Of a stretch of 46,611 nt of DNA, positions 35,042 to 42,997 are shown piece by piece. The translations under genes and the position numbers were made by a program. A model generated the notes under the pieces. The model worked only from the letters and a program-made list of their open reading frames with translations, was not told the DNA's origin and did not search any database. Origin of the DNA: an uncultured bacterium (GTDB lineage Bacteria > Planctomycetota > GCA-002687715). The stretch lies in assembly GCA_902826835.1 (NCBI GenBank), contig CADEGH010000027.1, positions 1-46,611 of the forward strand, in the 5' to 3' direction. The stretch's first letter is position 1. Each line of letters begins with the position of its first letter.

Positions 35042-36034
35042 GTGAAAAAGCACGAATTGACCACGGGGTGGAAGTCGGCGGAGAGGGAAGCGGTGGAACC
35101 GGATGGGCTGACGGTGCAGGTTGCCAAAGGCGTGCCGATGTTCTTCCGGCGGATCCGGCCGGGGGAGTTTCTGATGGGGGAAAGGGGAGGGCCGTACCGT
35201 AATGAGGAGCCCCGGCACCGGGTCCAGATCAATCAGGAGTTCTGGCTAGGGACCTTTCCGGTGACTCAGAAGCAGTTTGCGGTTTGGACCCAAGCGTCCG
35301 GCGAGGACCATGAAAATCAGCTCTCGAATCGCCCGCAGAACCCGGCCGAGAACCTCTATTGGTGGCAGGCTCTCGCGTACTGCCGGTGGCTGACCAAGAG
35401 CGGATGCCTGCCGAAGGGATGGGCGGCCACCCTCCCGACCGAGGCGCGCTGGGAATACGCCTGCCGGGCGGGTACGAGGACGGAGTACTACACCGGTGAT
35501 GGCGAGGCGGCGTTGGCCGAGGCGGGGTGGTACGAGGGAAATAGCGAGGGTGAGACTCACCCGGTAGGAGAGCTCGCTCGGAATCCATGGGGGCTCTATG
35601 ACATGCACGGGAATGTCTGGGAATGGTGCATGGATGCGTGGAGCGAGGAGGCCCACCGGGTTTGGGTGGATCGGATCGACGACCTGATCCTTGTGCCGGG
35701 ATCTGATGGGAGCCCCCCGGATCGTGTGGTCCGCGGCGGCTCGTGGTTCAACTGGCCCGAGGACTGCCGCTCCGCGTTCCGTATCGGGGGGAGGCCCGCG
35801 ATCCGCAACTGGTACCGAGGCTTCCGCGTCTGTTTGCTCCCCGGTCCGGTGGTAATCGAACAAGAAGAAGCCGCCAGGACCGAGGCGGGAGCGCCCGAGC
35901 GAGGGGGCAAGCCGAGCGGCGACCGGAGGGAGCGCGAGCGGCCCCCTCGAACGGGCGCTCCGCCGGAAATCGAGTGGGATGAGTGGAAGGGCCCGTCGCC
36001 CGGAGGGCGACGGCCGATTGTGGAGGACGACTAG
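35042..36034 (+). CDS. FGS (formylglycine-generating-enzyme fold) protein with putative DGR variable region, copy 2
   Basis: 330 residues from GTG 35042, with GGGATGGG upstream. It shares its fold and gene order with copy 1: FWLGTFPVTQKQFAVW, PAENLYWWQALAYCRWL, LPTEARWEYACRAGTRTEYY, DMHGNVWEWCMD, DRVVRGGSWFNWPEDCRSAF, GFRVCLLPGPVV. Outside the shared blocks the two proteins are clearly diverged, while the blocks are identical in DNA. The variable window is residues 236-259. The ~65-residue tail is Glu/Arg/Gly/Pro-rich and encodes a long inverted repeat. The single Cys in the core argues against sulfatase-activating chemistry. It ends 3 nt before the Roc-COR-TIR gene, indicating tight co-expression and a probable functional partnership. 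Confidence 0.85.
   Translation: MKKHELTTGWKSAEREAVEPDGLTVQVAKGVPMFFRRIRPGEFLMGERGGPYRNEEPRHRVQINQEFWLGTFPVTQKQFAVWTQASGEDHENQLSNRPQNPAENLYWWQALAYCRWLTKSGCLPKGWAATLPTEARWEYACRAGTRTEYYTGDGEAALAEAGWYEGNSEGETHPVGELARNPWGLYDMHGNVWEWCMDAWSEEAHRVWVDRIDDLILVPGSDGSPPDRVVRGGSWFNWPEDCRSAFRIGGRPAIRNWYRGFRVCLLPGPVVIEQEEAARTEAGAPERGGKPSGDRRERERPPRTGAPPEIEWDEWKGPSPGGRRPIVEDD
35708..35853 (+). repeat. Putative DGR variable region 2
   Basis: Partner of 34651-34796. The identical blocks are 35708-35746 and 35819-35853, and the variable window is 35747-35818. Of 24 codons, 13 differ, and only CGC/CGT is synonymous. Confidence 0.75.
35884..35964 (+). repeat. Long inverted repeat 3' of variable region 2
   Basis: Arms 35884-35908 and 35941-35964 pair at 22 of 24 positions plus one bulge, with a 32-nt loop. 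It sits 30 nt after the shared 3' block, at nearly the same place as in copy 1. The two hairpins resemble each other in sequence, so structure is kept while sequence drifts. Confidence 0.7.
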
Positions 36035-36037
36035 GCT

Positions 36038-39013
36038 ATGCGAGCAGATTCGCCTGTCTTGAACGAGGAAAACTCGCCGGATTGGCCGAAAGTCCGGAAG
36101 CATGGCGCGAAGTACACCAAGTTTGTGGTGGGGTCGCTGAAAGAAGACACCGAGTGCAACGGCCAGTTGCCCGACGACCTCGCCACGGCCTATCCAAACC
36201 TCACGCATCTCCACGTGTGGGGATGGTCGGACCTGACGGCACTTCCACAACTCCCGCCCGGCCTCGTCAGCTTGGACATCCGCAAGTGCCCAAACTTGAA
36301 GTCCGTCACCAACCTGCCCAGCGAGCACCTCGAAGAACTCGTCATCGAGGACGCCCGCGAGTTGACCACCCTTCCTCTCGCGGCGACCTACCCAAACCTG
36401 TGGGACGTCAGCATCCAGAATTGCCCGTTGCTCGAAGAGCCAGCCCTCCTCGGGATCATCGACAAGGCGAGCCAGATCACCCACCTCAACTATTCGGGGT
36501 GTGATCAGCTCAAGCAGATCGTGAAGTTTCCTCGGTCTGCGGATCGTGTCGACCTCAATCGGCTTCCGGAGTTGCGTTACTTACCCGGATCCGCACCCTC
36601 GAGCCTAAGGAGACTCGGTCTCCGCGATGCGGTGAGCGTGAAACGGCTACCGAGCTTCTCCAATTGGCCGGACTACTTGGACTTGACCGGCACTCGATCG
36701 CTGGAATCTATGCCCCGTCCAACTGGAGGGCGGACCCTATTTCTTCATGGCTCGGGAATTCGTGTTCCTCCGTCGACCGAACACGGCGAGAGCCCGGATG
36801 AAAACGTCTCCGAGCGAACGAGGAGGTACTTTGATGACGTCGATCTATGTGGCCTCGGAAAAGTCAAGCGCGCGAAGGTCCTGGTGTTGGGGAACGGAAG
36901 CGCAGGAAAGACCTGTCTGTCAGCGGCGTTGATTCCGCAGGGCGACCCCCACGCGGCGAAAGAGCTGCGCACCACGCACGGGATTCAGTTCTGGCCGTTT
37001 TCCACGGACGCCCGAGTGGGGGAGAGCAATGAGCCCGTCGACGTTCAGCTTTGGGATTTCGGCGGGCAGGAGATCTATCACCACACGCACCGCCTTTTCA
37101 TGAGCAAGGGCTCGGTGTTCATCTTGGTGTGGGATCCGGATCAGGATGGCAAGCAACCTCCCCCCACCGACAACGGATATCAAGACGAGTGGCGGCCCCC
37201 TCAATACTGGATTGACCTGATCCAGCAGGCATGCCCGTGGAATCCGCGCATTGCCGTGGTTTGCTCGAAGCGGAGTGCGCGCGTCGCCGGATTGGTGGCG
37301 CAATGGGAGAATCAGGTCGAACCGAAGTGGAGGTGTGAGCTCAAGCTGCATTTCATCGATTCCCTCGGCGGCGAGAATCAAGGCGAACTCGCGGATCTTC
37401 GTGACTGGCTCATGATCAACGTAGGCGAGGTGATTCACACTCAGGGGATCGAGGTGCCGGCCTACTGGGAAATCGCCCAGGATCTCGTGGCGCGGTGGCT
37501 GAAGCAGGGGATTCCCAATTCCGACGGTAAGCTCCGCGAGGCCAAGGAGACCACCGAGAAGGCGTTCCAAGCGGCGCTGCGGGCTGAGATCACGGCAAGA
37601 GCAGACGACTTCGAAGTCCTGGCTACGGCCCTGAAGCGCAAGAAGTTCGCTCTGAATGAGGATCGCATTGAGCGCACTTTGGGGTTCCTGACTCGGAGCG
37701 GTTGGATCTACTGGGACCCGGAGCTCTTCGAGCGGCGTGTCATCGTGGGCCAGAAGTGGGCGCTCGATGGCATCTACATGGCGCTCGATCGGGACGATAA
37801 GAGCCGCGTCTATCGCGAACTGCGCAATGCCGATGGTCAGTTCACGGCCAAAGTCCTTGCCGAGTGGCTCGAGGGTAAAGCCTGGAAAACCCAGTACACG
37901 GAAGGCCAGCGGGAGCTCATTCTGAGCTACATGGTGAAAATCGGCACTTGCATCGAGTTGGTTTCGAAGTCCGAAAGTCTCTGGGGGCACACCGTCTACA
38001 AGTCGCTACAACACTTGCCGTCCGCGAAGGAACTCAACCTCCAGCAGGCGTTCGATCGCAATCTGGACCCGGTGACGACATCGGTCACACATCTGCGCCT
38101 CCACCGCGGCCATTGGCACGCGATTCTCAGTAAATTGGGCGACCACTACGGAACCGACGGCCTCTACGCTATCGATGGGTTCGCGCTCGAAAACAAGGAC
38201 GGCCAGCACGTTTGTCTCATGCTCCACTTCGATCAACGTAACGCCGGGAGCGCCGGTTTGGGAGGACGGATCGAGATTCAGGTGGCGGGCCGGGATGCCC
38301 AGGCTCGCTCAGAGGACTTGAGGGAGTTTGTGGCGAGCTACCTCCCGGAGGGAGCACCACTTTCCTCGTCTTCCGAATCGCCACCGGCTGGTCCCAAGCC
38401 GAATCTGATCCGCATCTTTGTTTCCTACGCGTGGCAGCCCAAACAGGGGCAGGAAGATCTCTTGGACACCGGGGTTACCCTCGACTATGAAGCGCCGGTG
38501 AATAGAGCGCAGGATGATTTTCGAGCAGACTCCAATGTATTGGAATTCCTGCGAGATCGAGATTCCATCCGCGACGGGGATAGCATCGTGCAATTCATGC
38601 TTCAGGCCAAGAGCGCGGAAATGGTCCTAGTTGTTCACAGTGACAAATACTGGCGGTCCCCGTACTGCGTCTACGAATTGCATAGTGTCTTGGATGCGTT
38701 TGAGAACAGCCCCAAGAACATGCGCGAGAACTTGCTGTTCGTTGCACTCTCCAACAGCCGTATCGGTGAGACTGCCGATGTCGATCAGTATGTCCTGCAT
38801 TGGCAGGCACTACGATCGACTCCCAAGCGACTGGAGCGTGTCGGCATGACGACCGAGAACCTTCGGGCCGCGGCGATTCATCTTCTTCGCAACCAAACTT
38901 CGAAGATCCACGACGAAGGCATCACCCACCGTTGGGATCCCGCGCATCCTGAGGCCTTGACCACCTGGCTCAGGGAGAAACTCGGCCTCAAACCCAGGAC
39001 CCCGAAAGAGTAG
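36038..39013 (+). CDS. LRR-Roc-COR-TIR protein
   Basis: 991 residues. Leucine-rich repeats at about 50-240 (PNLTHLHVWGWSDLTALPQL, HLEELVIEDARELTTLPL). The Roc GTPase at about 278-450 has P-loop GNGSAGKT (286-293), DFGGQE (340-345) and VVCSKRS as a G4-like motif. A COR-like region lies at about 460-760 (IERTLGFLTRSGWIYWDPEL, YTEGQRELILSYMVKIGTCI). A C-terminal TIR domain covers about 789-960 (LIRIFVSYAW, FLRDRDSIRDGDSIV, RSPYCVYELHSVL). Glu880 in CVYEL fits the catalytic glutamate of NAD-hydrolysing TIR domains. Bacterial Roc-COR proteins dimerise and switch on nucleotide state. Here the likely output is NAD depletion when the LRR or a partner, possibly the FGS proteins, senses a trigger. Adjacent FGS and ClpX-like genes lie within 3 and 17 nt. 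Confidence 0.88.
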   Translation: MRADSPVLNEENSPDWPKVRKHGAKYTKFVVGSLKEDTECNGQLPDDLATAYPNLTHLHVWGWSDLTALPQLPPGLVSLDIRKCPNLKSVTNLPSEHLEELVIEDARELTTLPLAATYPNLWDVSIQNCPLLEEPALLGIIDKASQITHLNYSGCDQLKQIVKFPRSADRVDLNRLPELRYLPGSAPSSLRRLGLRDAVSVKRLPSFSNWPDYLDLTGTRSLESMPRPTGGRTLFLHGSGIRVPPSTEHGESPDENVSERTRRYFDDVDLCGLGKVKRAKVLVLGNGSAGKTCLSAALIPQGDPHAAKELRTTHGIQFWPFSTDARVGESNEPVDVQLWDFGGQEIYHHTHRLFMSKGSVFILVWDPDQDGKQPPPTDNGYQDEWRPPQYWIDLIQQACPWNPRIAVVCSKRSARVAGLVAQWENQVEPKWRCELKLHFIDSLGGENQGELADLRDWLMINVGEVIHTQGIEVPAYWEIAQDLVARWLKQGIPNSDGKLREAKETTEKAFQAALRAEITARADDFEVLATALKRKKFALNEDRIERTLGFLTRSGWIYWDPELFERRVIVGQKWALDGIYMALDRDDKSRVYRELRNADGQFTAKVLAEWLEGKAWKTQYTEGQRELILSYMVKIGTCIELVSKSESLWGHTVYKSLQHLPSAKELNLQQAFDRNLDPVTTSVTHLRLHRGHWHAILSKLGDHYGTDGLYAIDGFALENKDGQHVCLMLHFDQRNAGSAGLGGRIEIQVAGRDAQARSEDLREFVASYLPEGAPLSSSSESPPAGPKPNLIRIFVSYAWQPKQGQEDLLDTGVTLDYEAPVNRAQDDFRADSNVLEFLRDRDSIRDGDSIVQFMLQAKSAEMVLVVHSDKYWRSPYCVYELHSVLDAFENSPKNMRENLLFVALSNSRIGETADVDQYVLHWQALRSTPKRLERVGMTTENLRAAAIHLLRNQTSKIHDEGITHRWDPAHPEALTTWLREKLGLKPRTPKE

Positions 39014-39030
39014 GCGAGGGAGAGCCAGAG

Positions 39031-40494
39031 ATGCCGGAAATGCGGAGTTTGCCGACGCCGAGTGCGATGGTGGAGTATTTGGATCGGAGGGTGCATGGGC
39101 AGGGGTTGGCCAAGCGGGACTTGGCGGTGGCGGTTTACAATCACTACTTGAGTCAGGCCCATCGGGAGCGCGAGGGGAGGGACTTGGGTAAGTACCACAT
39201 CCTGCTCATCGGGCCGACCGGGGTGGGGAAGACCTACGTCGTGAAGACGCTGGCGGATTTCCTCGGCGTGCCGGTGGGGTTCAGTAGTGCGGCCGGACTG
39301 GTGGAGGCGGGGTACAAGGGGAACAGCGTCGAGACTTTGGTGAGTGCGCTCTTGGATCGCGCCGGTGGCGATCCTAAGCGGGCCGAGAAGGGCATCGTCT
39401 TCATCGATGAAATCGACAAGATCCGGCGCGGGGAGACGGGATCGCGGGATGTGAGTGGCGAGGGAGTTCAGAACGCGCTCCTCACTCTGTTGGATGGACG
39501 GGTTTCGGAGGGAATGGAAGGCAGTCGTCACGCCGCCGTCGACACGAGTCGGCTCCTGTTCGTCTGCACGGGGGCGTTTGTGGGGTTGCGCGAGATCGTG
39601 GAGGCTCGGATCGGCGCGGCGCGCTCCGAGATCGGGTTCGGAAGGAGAGTCGACGCGACGTCGGACGCCGTCCCTGATCTGCCGGTGTTCCGCACCCTCA
39701 CCCAGGCCGGCACCGAGGATCTCGTCCGCTACGGAATGATCCCGGAATTTGTCGGGCGATTCGCCACCGTGACGGTGCTGCACGAACTCGCACGCGGCGC
39801 CCTGCGGACGATTCTCACCGAGTCCATCGAACGCTCCGCACTTTCGATGCAAAAGGAGCTGGCGCGGCTCCACGGAATCGACCTCCGCTTCAACGAGGAG
39901 GCTTTGGATGCGCTGGCGGGCGAGGCCGAACGCCTCGGCACCGGGGCCCGCGGACTCCATCGGCTCATCGGCCGCGCCGTGGATGCGGTCGACTATCGGT
40001 GGTCCGAACTGGCGGACGAGGGCGTGACGGAAGTCGTGATCTCGAGAGAGGTGGCCCTCTTGGGGGCGGCGCCCGAGTTGATTCGCGGCGGGACCTCGCG
40101 GCCACGGCTCGATCTCGAACTGCGGCAGGAGAGTCTGCGGGGTCTGCCCCCACGGCCCGCGCCGGTGACGGCGGAGCCGAAGAGTCCCGAAGGCGCCGCG
40201 ATCACCGACACCCGCCACTGGAGTCAGGAACAACTGCGCAATGCCATCGAGGCCACGAAGCGTGATGCCCTCGGCTGGGACCAGACCACCGGCAGCGCCC
40301 GGAAATGGTGGGAGACCTTCGAGCAGGAGAACGAGGCCCGCCCTGCCCTCGTCTACCGGCTCTGCGAGGAACTGCGCCGCCGCAAGGCTTCGATCTCCGA
40401 GTTCTTCATGGCCTTCGTGTACTCGAGCACCGACAACATTCAGGCCAACCTCCACTATCTGGACTACACCCGGGCCAAGAAGCCCAAGTCCTGA
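39031..40494 (+). CDS. ClpX-like AAA+ unfoldase with extra C-terminal domain
   Basis: 487 residues. Walker A GPTGVGKT (61-68), Walker B VFIDEIDK (123-130), arginine-finger region EFVGRF (239-244) and sensor-2 GARGLHRLI near 305-313 make a complete ClpX-type ATPase. The pore loop reads GYKG where ClpX has GYVG. An IGFGR loop at 201-205 corresponds to the ClpP-docking loop, so partnership with ClpP is plausible. The N-terminal zinc domain of housekeeping ClpX is absent. About 110 C-terminal residues (RHWSQEQLRNAIEATKRDAL, RKWWETFEQE, DNIQANLHYLDYTRAKK) form a helical extension not found in ClpX, perhaps an adaptor to other operon proteins. It is the last gene of the five-gene unit. Confidence 0.85.
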   Translation: MPEMRSLPTPSAMVEYLDRRVHGQGLAKRDLAVAVYNHYLSQAHREREGRDLGKYHILLIGPTGVGKTYVVKTLADFLGVPVGFSSAAGLVEAGYKGNSVETLVSALLDRAGGDPKRAEKGIVFIDEIDKIRRGETGSRDVSGEGVQNALLTLLDGRVSEGMEGSRHAAVDTSRLLFVCTGAFVGLREIVEARIGAARSEIGFGRRVDATSDAVPDLPVFRTLTQAGTEDLVRYGMIPEFVGRFATVTVLHELARGALRTILTESIERSALSMQKELARLHGIDLRFNEEALDALAGEAERLGTGARGLHRLIGRAVDAVDYRWSELADEGVTEVVISREVALLGAAPELIRGGTSRPRLDLELRQESLRGLPPRPAPVTAEPKSPEGAAITDTRHWSQEQLRNAIEATKRDALGWDQTTGSARKWWETFEQENEARPALVYRLCEELRRRKASISEFFMAFVYSSTDNIQANLHYLDYTRAKKPKS

Positions 40495-40744
40495 TTCCCG
40501 GGCCCTGAGCCCGCACCCGCCCACCATGAAATTCGAACACCTGGTGTTAGGAATTCATGGAGGCGGTTCGTGTGATCTGCGGGTGGTGATCGACGAGGTC
40601 CAACGGGCGTCCGAGTCCTGGTACTGGATAGCGCTCTGACGATTTCTCCAATCAAGTCGAAGTGGTTCCCCTCGAGTTTCTCGCGATCCCTGGTCGGCTC
40701 TTTGCCAGTCGCAAGGGATGACTAGGGTGCACCGGTGGGTCAGC

Positions 40745-41899
40745 CTACGGAATCGCGAGGGTGATGGCGTTGGTGGTGCGGAGGACGCCGGGGGTTTCTT
40801 CGATCAAGCCTTGCAGCGTCACCTGAAGTGGAAACCCGACTCCGCCGACGCCGAAGCCCCAGGGCGTGGGGGTGGCGGGCAGGAATCCAATGCCGAGGCC
40901 GAGGGAGTCGGCGAGCATGAACGCGCCGGGATTGGTGGAGCCGAGCACGGAAGGAAGGAAGCAGAGGGTGCCGAAGCTGCCCGGGAGCGGAGTGGTGTCC
41001 TGGGTGCAAGGAATCCCGACGTAACCAGCTATTACGAAGTTCGCGGGCATCGGGTTGGACGGCGGCGGCAGCACGGCGAAAGTGAATGGTTGGGCAATGC
41101 CCACGTTGACCCGTCGCCCGGGCAAACCGGCGGTTCCGTTGATGGTGAGGACATCGAATGGTCCGCCCAGTCCGATTCCCACGGTTCCAGCGGCGCAAAT
41201 CGTAGGCGCGGTCGATGATTGGCTGATCGTGAGCGCGACGCCGCAGAAATCGCCGGCAGAAGAGGCCTTCACGATATCCAGCCGGATGACATCGCCGATG
41301 GCGACCGAAAGGCCGGATAGCGAGGCGGATCCGCCCGAACCCTGCGAGAGCGGGAACGGGGCCGCGCGGCTGTAGGGGTCCCCGCTGAACACTGTCCCTT
41401 GGGAAATGAGAAGCCCGTTCTTGTGGAGTCTCCAAGTGTTGGCGCGACCGATGTCGCGCATCATCCAGAGGCCTCCGCAGATATCGACGGCCCCGGCAAT
41501 CGGGCTCGTCCAAGTCACGTTGGCGCTGGCGCCTCCCACGCTGCTGGCATCGGTGGAGTGCACAATCACGTCGCCTACACAGGCATCCACACTGGAAATC
41601 GGGGCCGGACCGCAGGCCGAGACTCCTGACGGTAGTGAACGCTGCTTGAGCCACACCGGCACATGGCCCAGGCCGCTGGCCGAAACCGCCCAGCACGGCT
41701 GCGGGATGGGGTAGCTTCCGGGCATCCATGATGCTTGCGCGGGAAGTGGGGAAGTGCCTTGGTTGTACGACCAAGGCCCGTTCGGATTAGCGGTATCGCT
41801 CCACTGAGAGGTCAGATCGAATTGTGCGTGCACAAAGCTGACGAGGCCGAGGAGGGCCGCGGCGAACCGCGAAGTCCATGCAGGAATGACACAAGACAT
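40745..41899 (-). CDS. Secreted protein of unknown function
   Basis: 384 residues from ATG 41899 (GGAG 7 nt upstream). The longer frame from 41968 has no such site. Signal peptide FAAALLGLVSFVHAQ. The mature part is rich in Gly, Ser, Ala and Pro with several Cys. A segment near the middle (WMMRDIGRANTWRLHKNGLL) looks like a lectin- or jelly-roll-type beta sandwich. The C-terminus (GAFMLADSLGLGIGFLPA, GFPLQVTLQGLI) matches the type of terminal domain shared by secreted Planctomycete proteins. No enzyme motif. It faces the conflict operon convergently. Confidence 0.7.
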   Translation of the reverse strand: MSCVIPAWTSRFAAALLGLVSFVHAQFDLTSQWSDTANPNGPWSYNQGTSPLPAQASWMPGSYPIPQPCWAVSASGLGHVPVWLKQRSLPSGVSACGPAPISSVDACVGDVIVHSTDASSVGGASANVTWTSPIAGAVDICGGLWMMRDIGRANTWRLHKNGLLISQGTVFSGDPYSRAAPFPLSQGSGGSASLSGLSVAIGDVIRLDIVKASSAGDFCGVALTISQSSTAPTICAAGTVGIGLGGPFDVLTINGTAGLPGRRVNVGIAQPFTFAVLPPPSNPMPANFVIAGYVGIPCTQDTTPLPGSFGTLCFLPSVLGSTNPGAFMLADSLGLGIGFLPATPTPWGFGVGGVGFPLQVTLQGLIEETPGVLRTTNAITLAIP

Positions 41900-42226
41900 G
41901 ATGAGCTCCGGCGCCGGGTGGCCTGCACTGGTATTGGCCGACCTCGACGGCTTGGGACCCTCCAGCATAGGGGATCGGGGCCATTCCGGGTGGTGATTAT
42001 TGGGTACCGAGTTTTCGGAAGAATCATCATTCCGAGTCCTTATCTGCCGGAGGCATCCCTCGACTTGGATTCCGGGAGGAGTGCCGAGGTCGCCCTTCCG
42101 GGGTCGAAGTTGAAGCAGGGGGCGCGGCAGCTGACCGGTGCGGAAGCACTACACTTAAGCCCTGGAAGAACTCGATCCGTCCCCGGTGGGCCTCGGCGCC
42201 CGGAAGGCGGGGCTTACGCTCGGGGC

Positions 42227-42961
42227 ATGAAACACGACGAAGAGCTGCCGCTGGGAGAGGTTGTTTCGCCCTCGGATGGGCTGGTGGTGAAGCGCCGGTC
42301 GTTTCTTGCGGTGGCGTCCCTGGCTTTGGCGACGGTTCCACTCCGCGCGGCGGAGAGTCTTCGGCTCCGGGCGCAAAGCCTCGAGCCCTGGACGGTGGAG
42401 GAGTTCGTGGCGGAGGCGGTGCCGATTGCCAAGCAGTTGATCGGGGACGGGTCGATCATCGGGCAGGACCGCTACTTGCACACCCTCGCCAGTTTGGCGG
42501 TACGCCTCGGCGCCGTTCCATTCCCGGCGAACGCCAACGACCTCGGCAAGGGGCACTGGATCGGAAACAACTACGCCGGCGAGCCGTTCGTCGTCTTGCA
42601 TTGGAAGCTCGCGCCGAGGGCGGTGATTCGACCCCATCCGCACCTCTACGGCAACGTCGTCACGTTGGGCATCGAAGGGGAGTGTCGGGTGAACAATTAC
42701 GAAGTCAAGGGAACCCCCGACTACGAGACAAAAGGCACCTTTCAGGTCGAGCGCACGATCGATCAAATCTTGGGTCCCGGCGATGTGAACCTCGTCAATC
42801 TCGACCGCAACTCCATCCACGGGTTCGAGGCGGGGGCCGTGGAGGTACGCGGACTCGACATCACCACGCGCATTCGACCCAAACGCCCCACTCCGAGTCT
42901 CGTCATCGAGAGCGGTTCGTTCGATTCGGCTAGTCGCACGTTTGCGGCACGCTGGGAGTAG
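42227..42961 (+). CDS. Exported cupin protein, cysteine-dioxygenase-like fold
   Basis: 244 residues from ATG 42227; upstream extension of the frame has no protein character. A twin-arginine-like signal (KRRSFLAVASLALATVPLRA, residues 22-41) suggests folded export with metal already bound. The cupin core has HPHLYGNVVTLGIEGECRV, with the His-x-His metal site in RPHPHLYG, and the second motif GPGDVNLVNLDRNSIHGFE supplying another His. The layout resembles cysteine-dioxygenase-type cupins, but the substrate cannot be told. No partner gene is nearby. Confidence 0.75.
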   Translation: MKHDEELPLGEVVSPSDGLVVKRRSFLAVASLALATVPLRAAESLRLRAQSLEPWTVEEFVAEAVPIAKQLIGDGSIIGQDRYLHTLASLAVRLGAVPFPANANDLGKGHWIGNNYAGEPFVVLHWKLAPRAVIRPHPHLYGNVVTLGIEGECRVNNYEVKGTPDYETKGTFQVERTIDQILGPGDVNLVNLDRNSIHGFEAGAVEVRGLDITTRIRPKRPTPSLVIESGSFDSASRTFAARWE

Positions 42962-42997
42962 GTTCGAACGACCGCTGAGCACAGCGAGGGGAGTTGA

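Noticed and set aside
33913..36034. Active formylglycine-generating enzymes for sulfatase maturation
   Set aside because: No sulfatase gene nearby and the cysteine pair of the active enzyme is not present; the fold is better read as a ligand-binding module.
38878..40527. 549-codon minus-strand frame
   Set aside because: Antisense to the ClpX-like gene, whose AAA+ motifs are unambiguous.
40527..40640. 37-codon frame (MKFEHLVLGIHGGGSCDLRV...)
   Set aside because: Protein-like composition but no ribosome-binding site, no known family and very short. It could be a truncated gene, but support is too thin.
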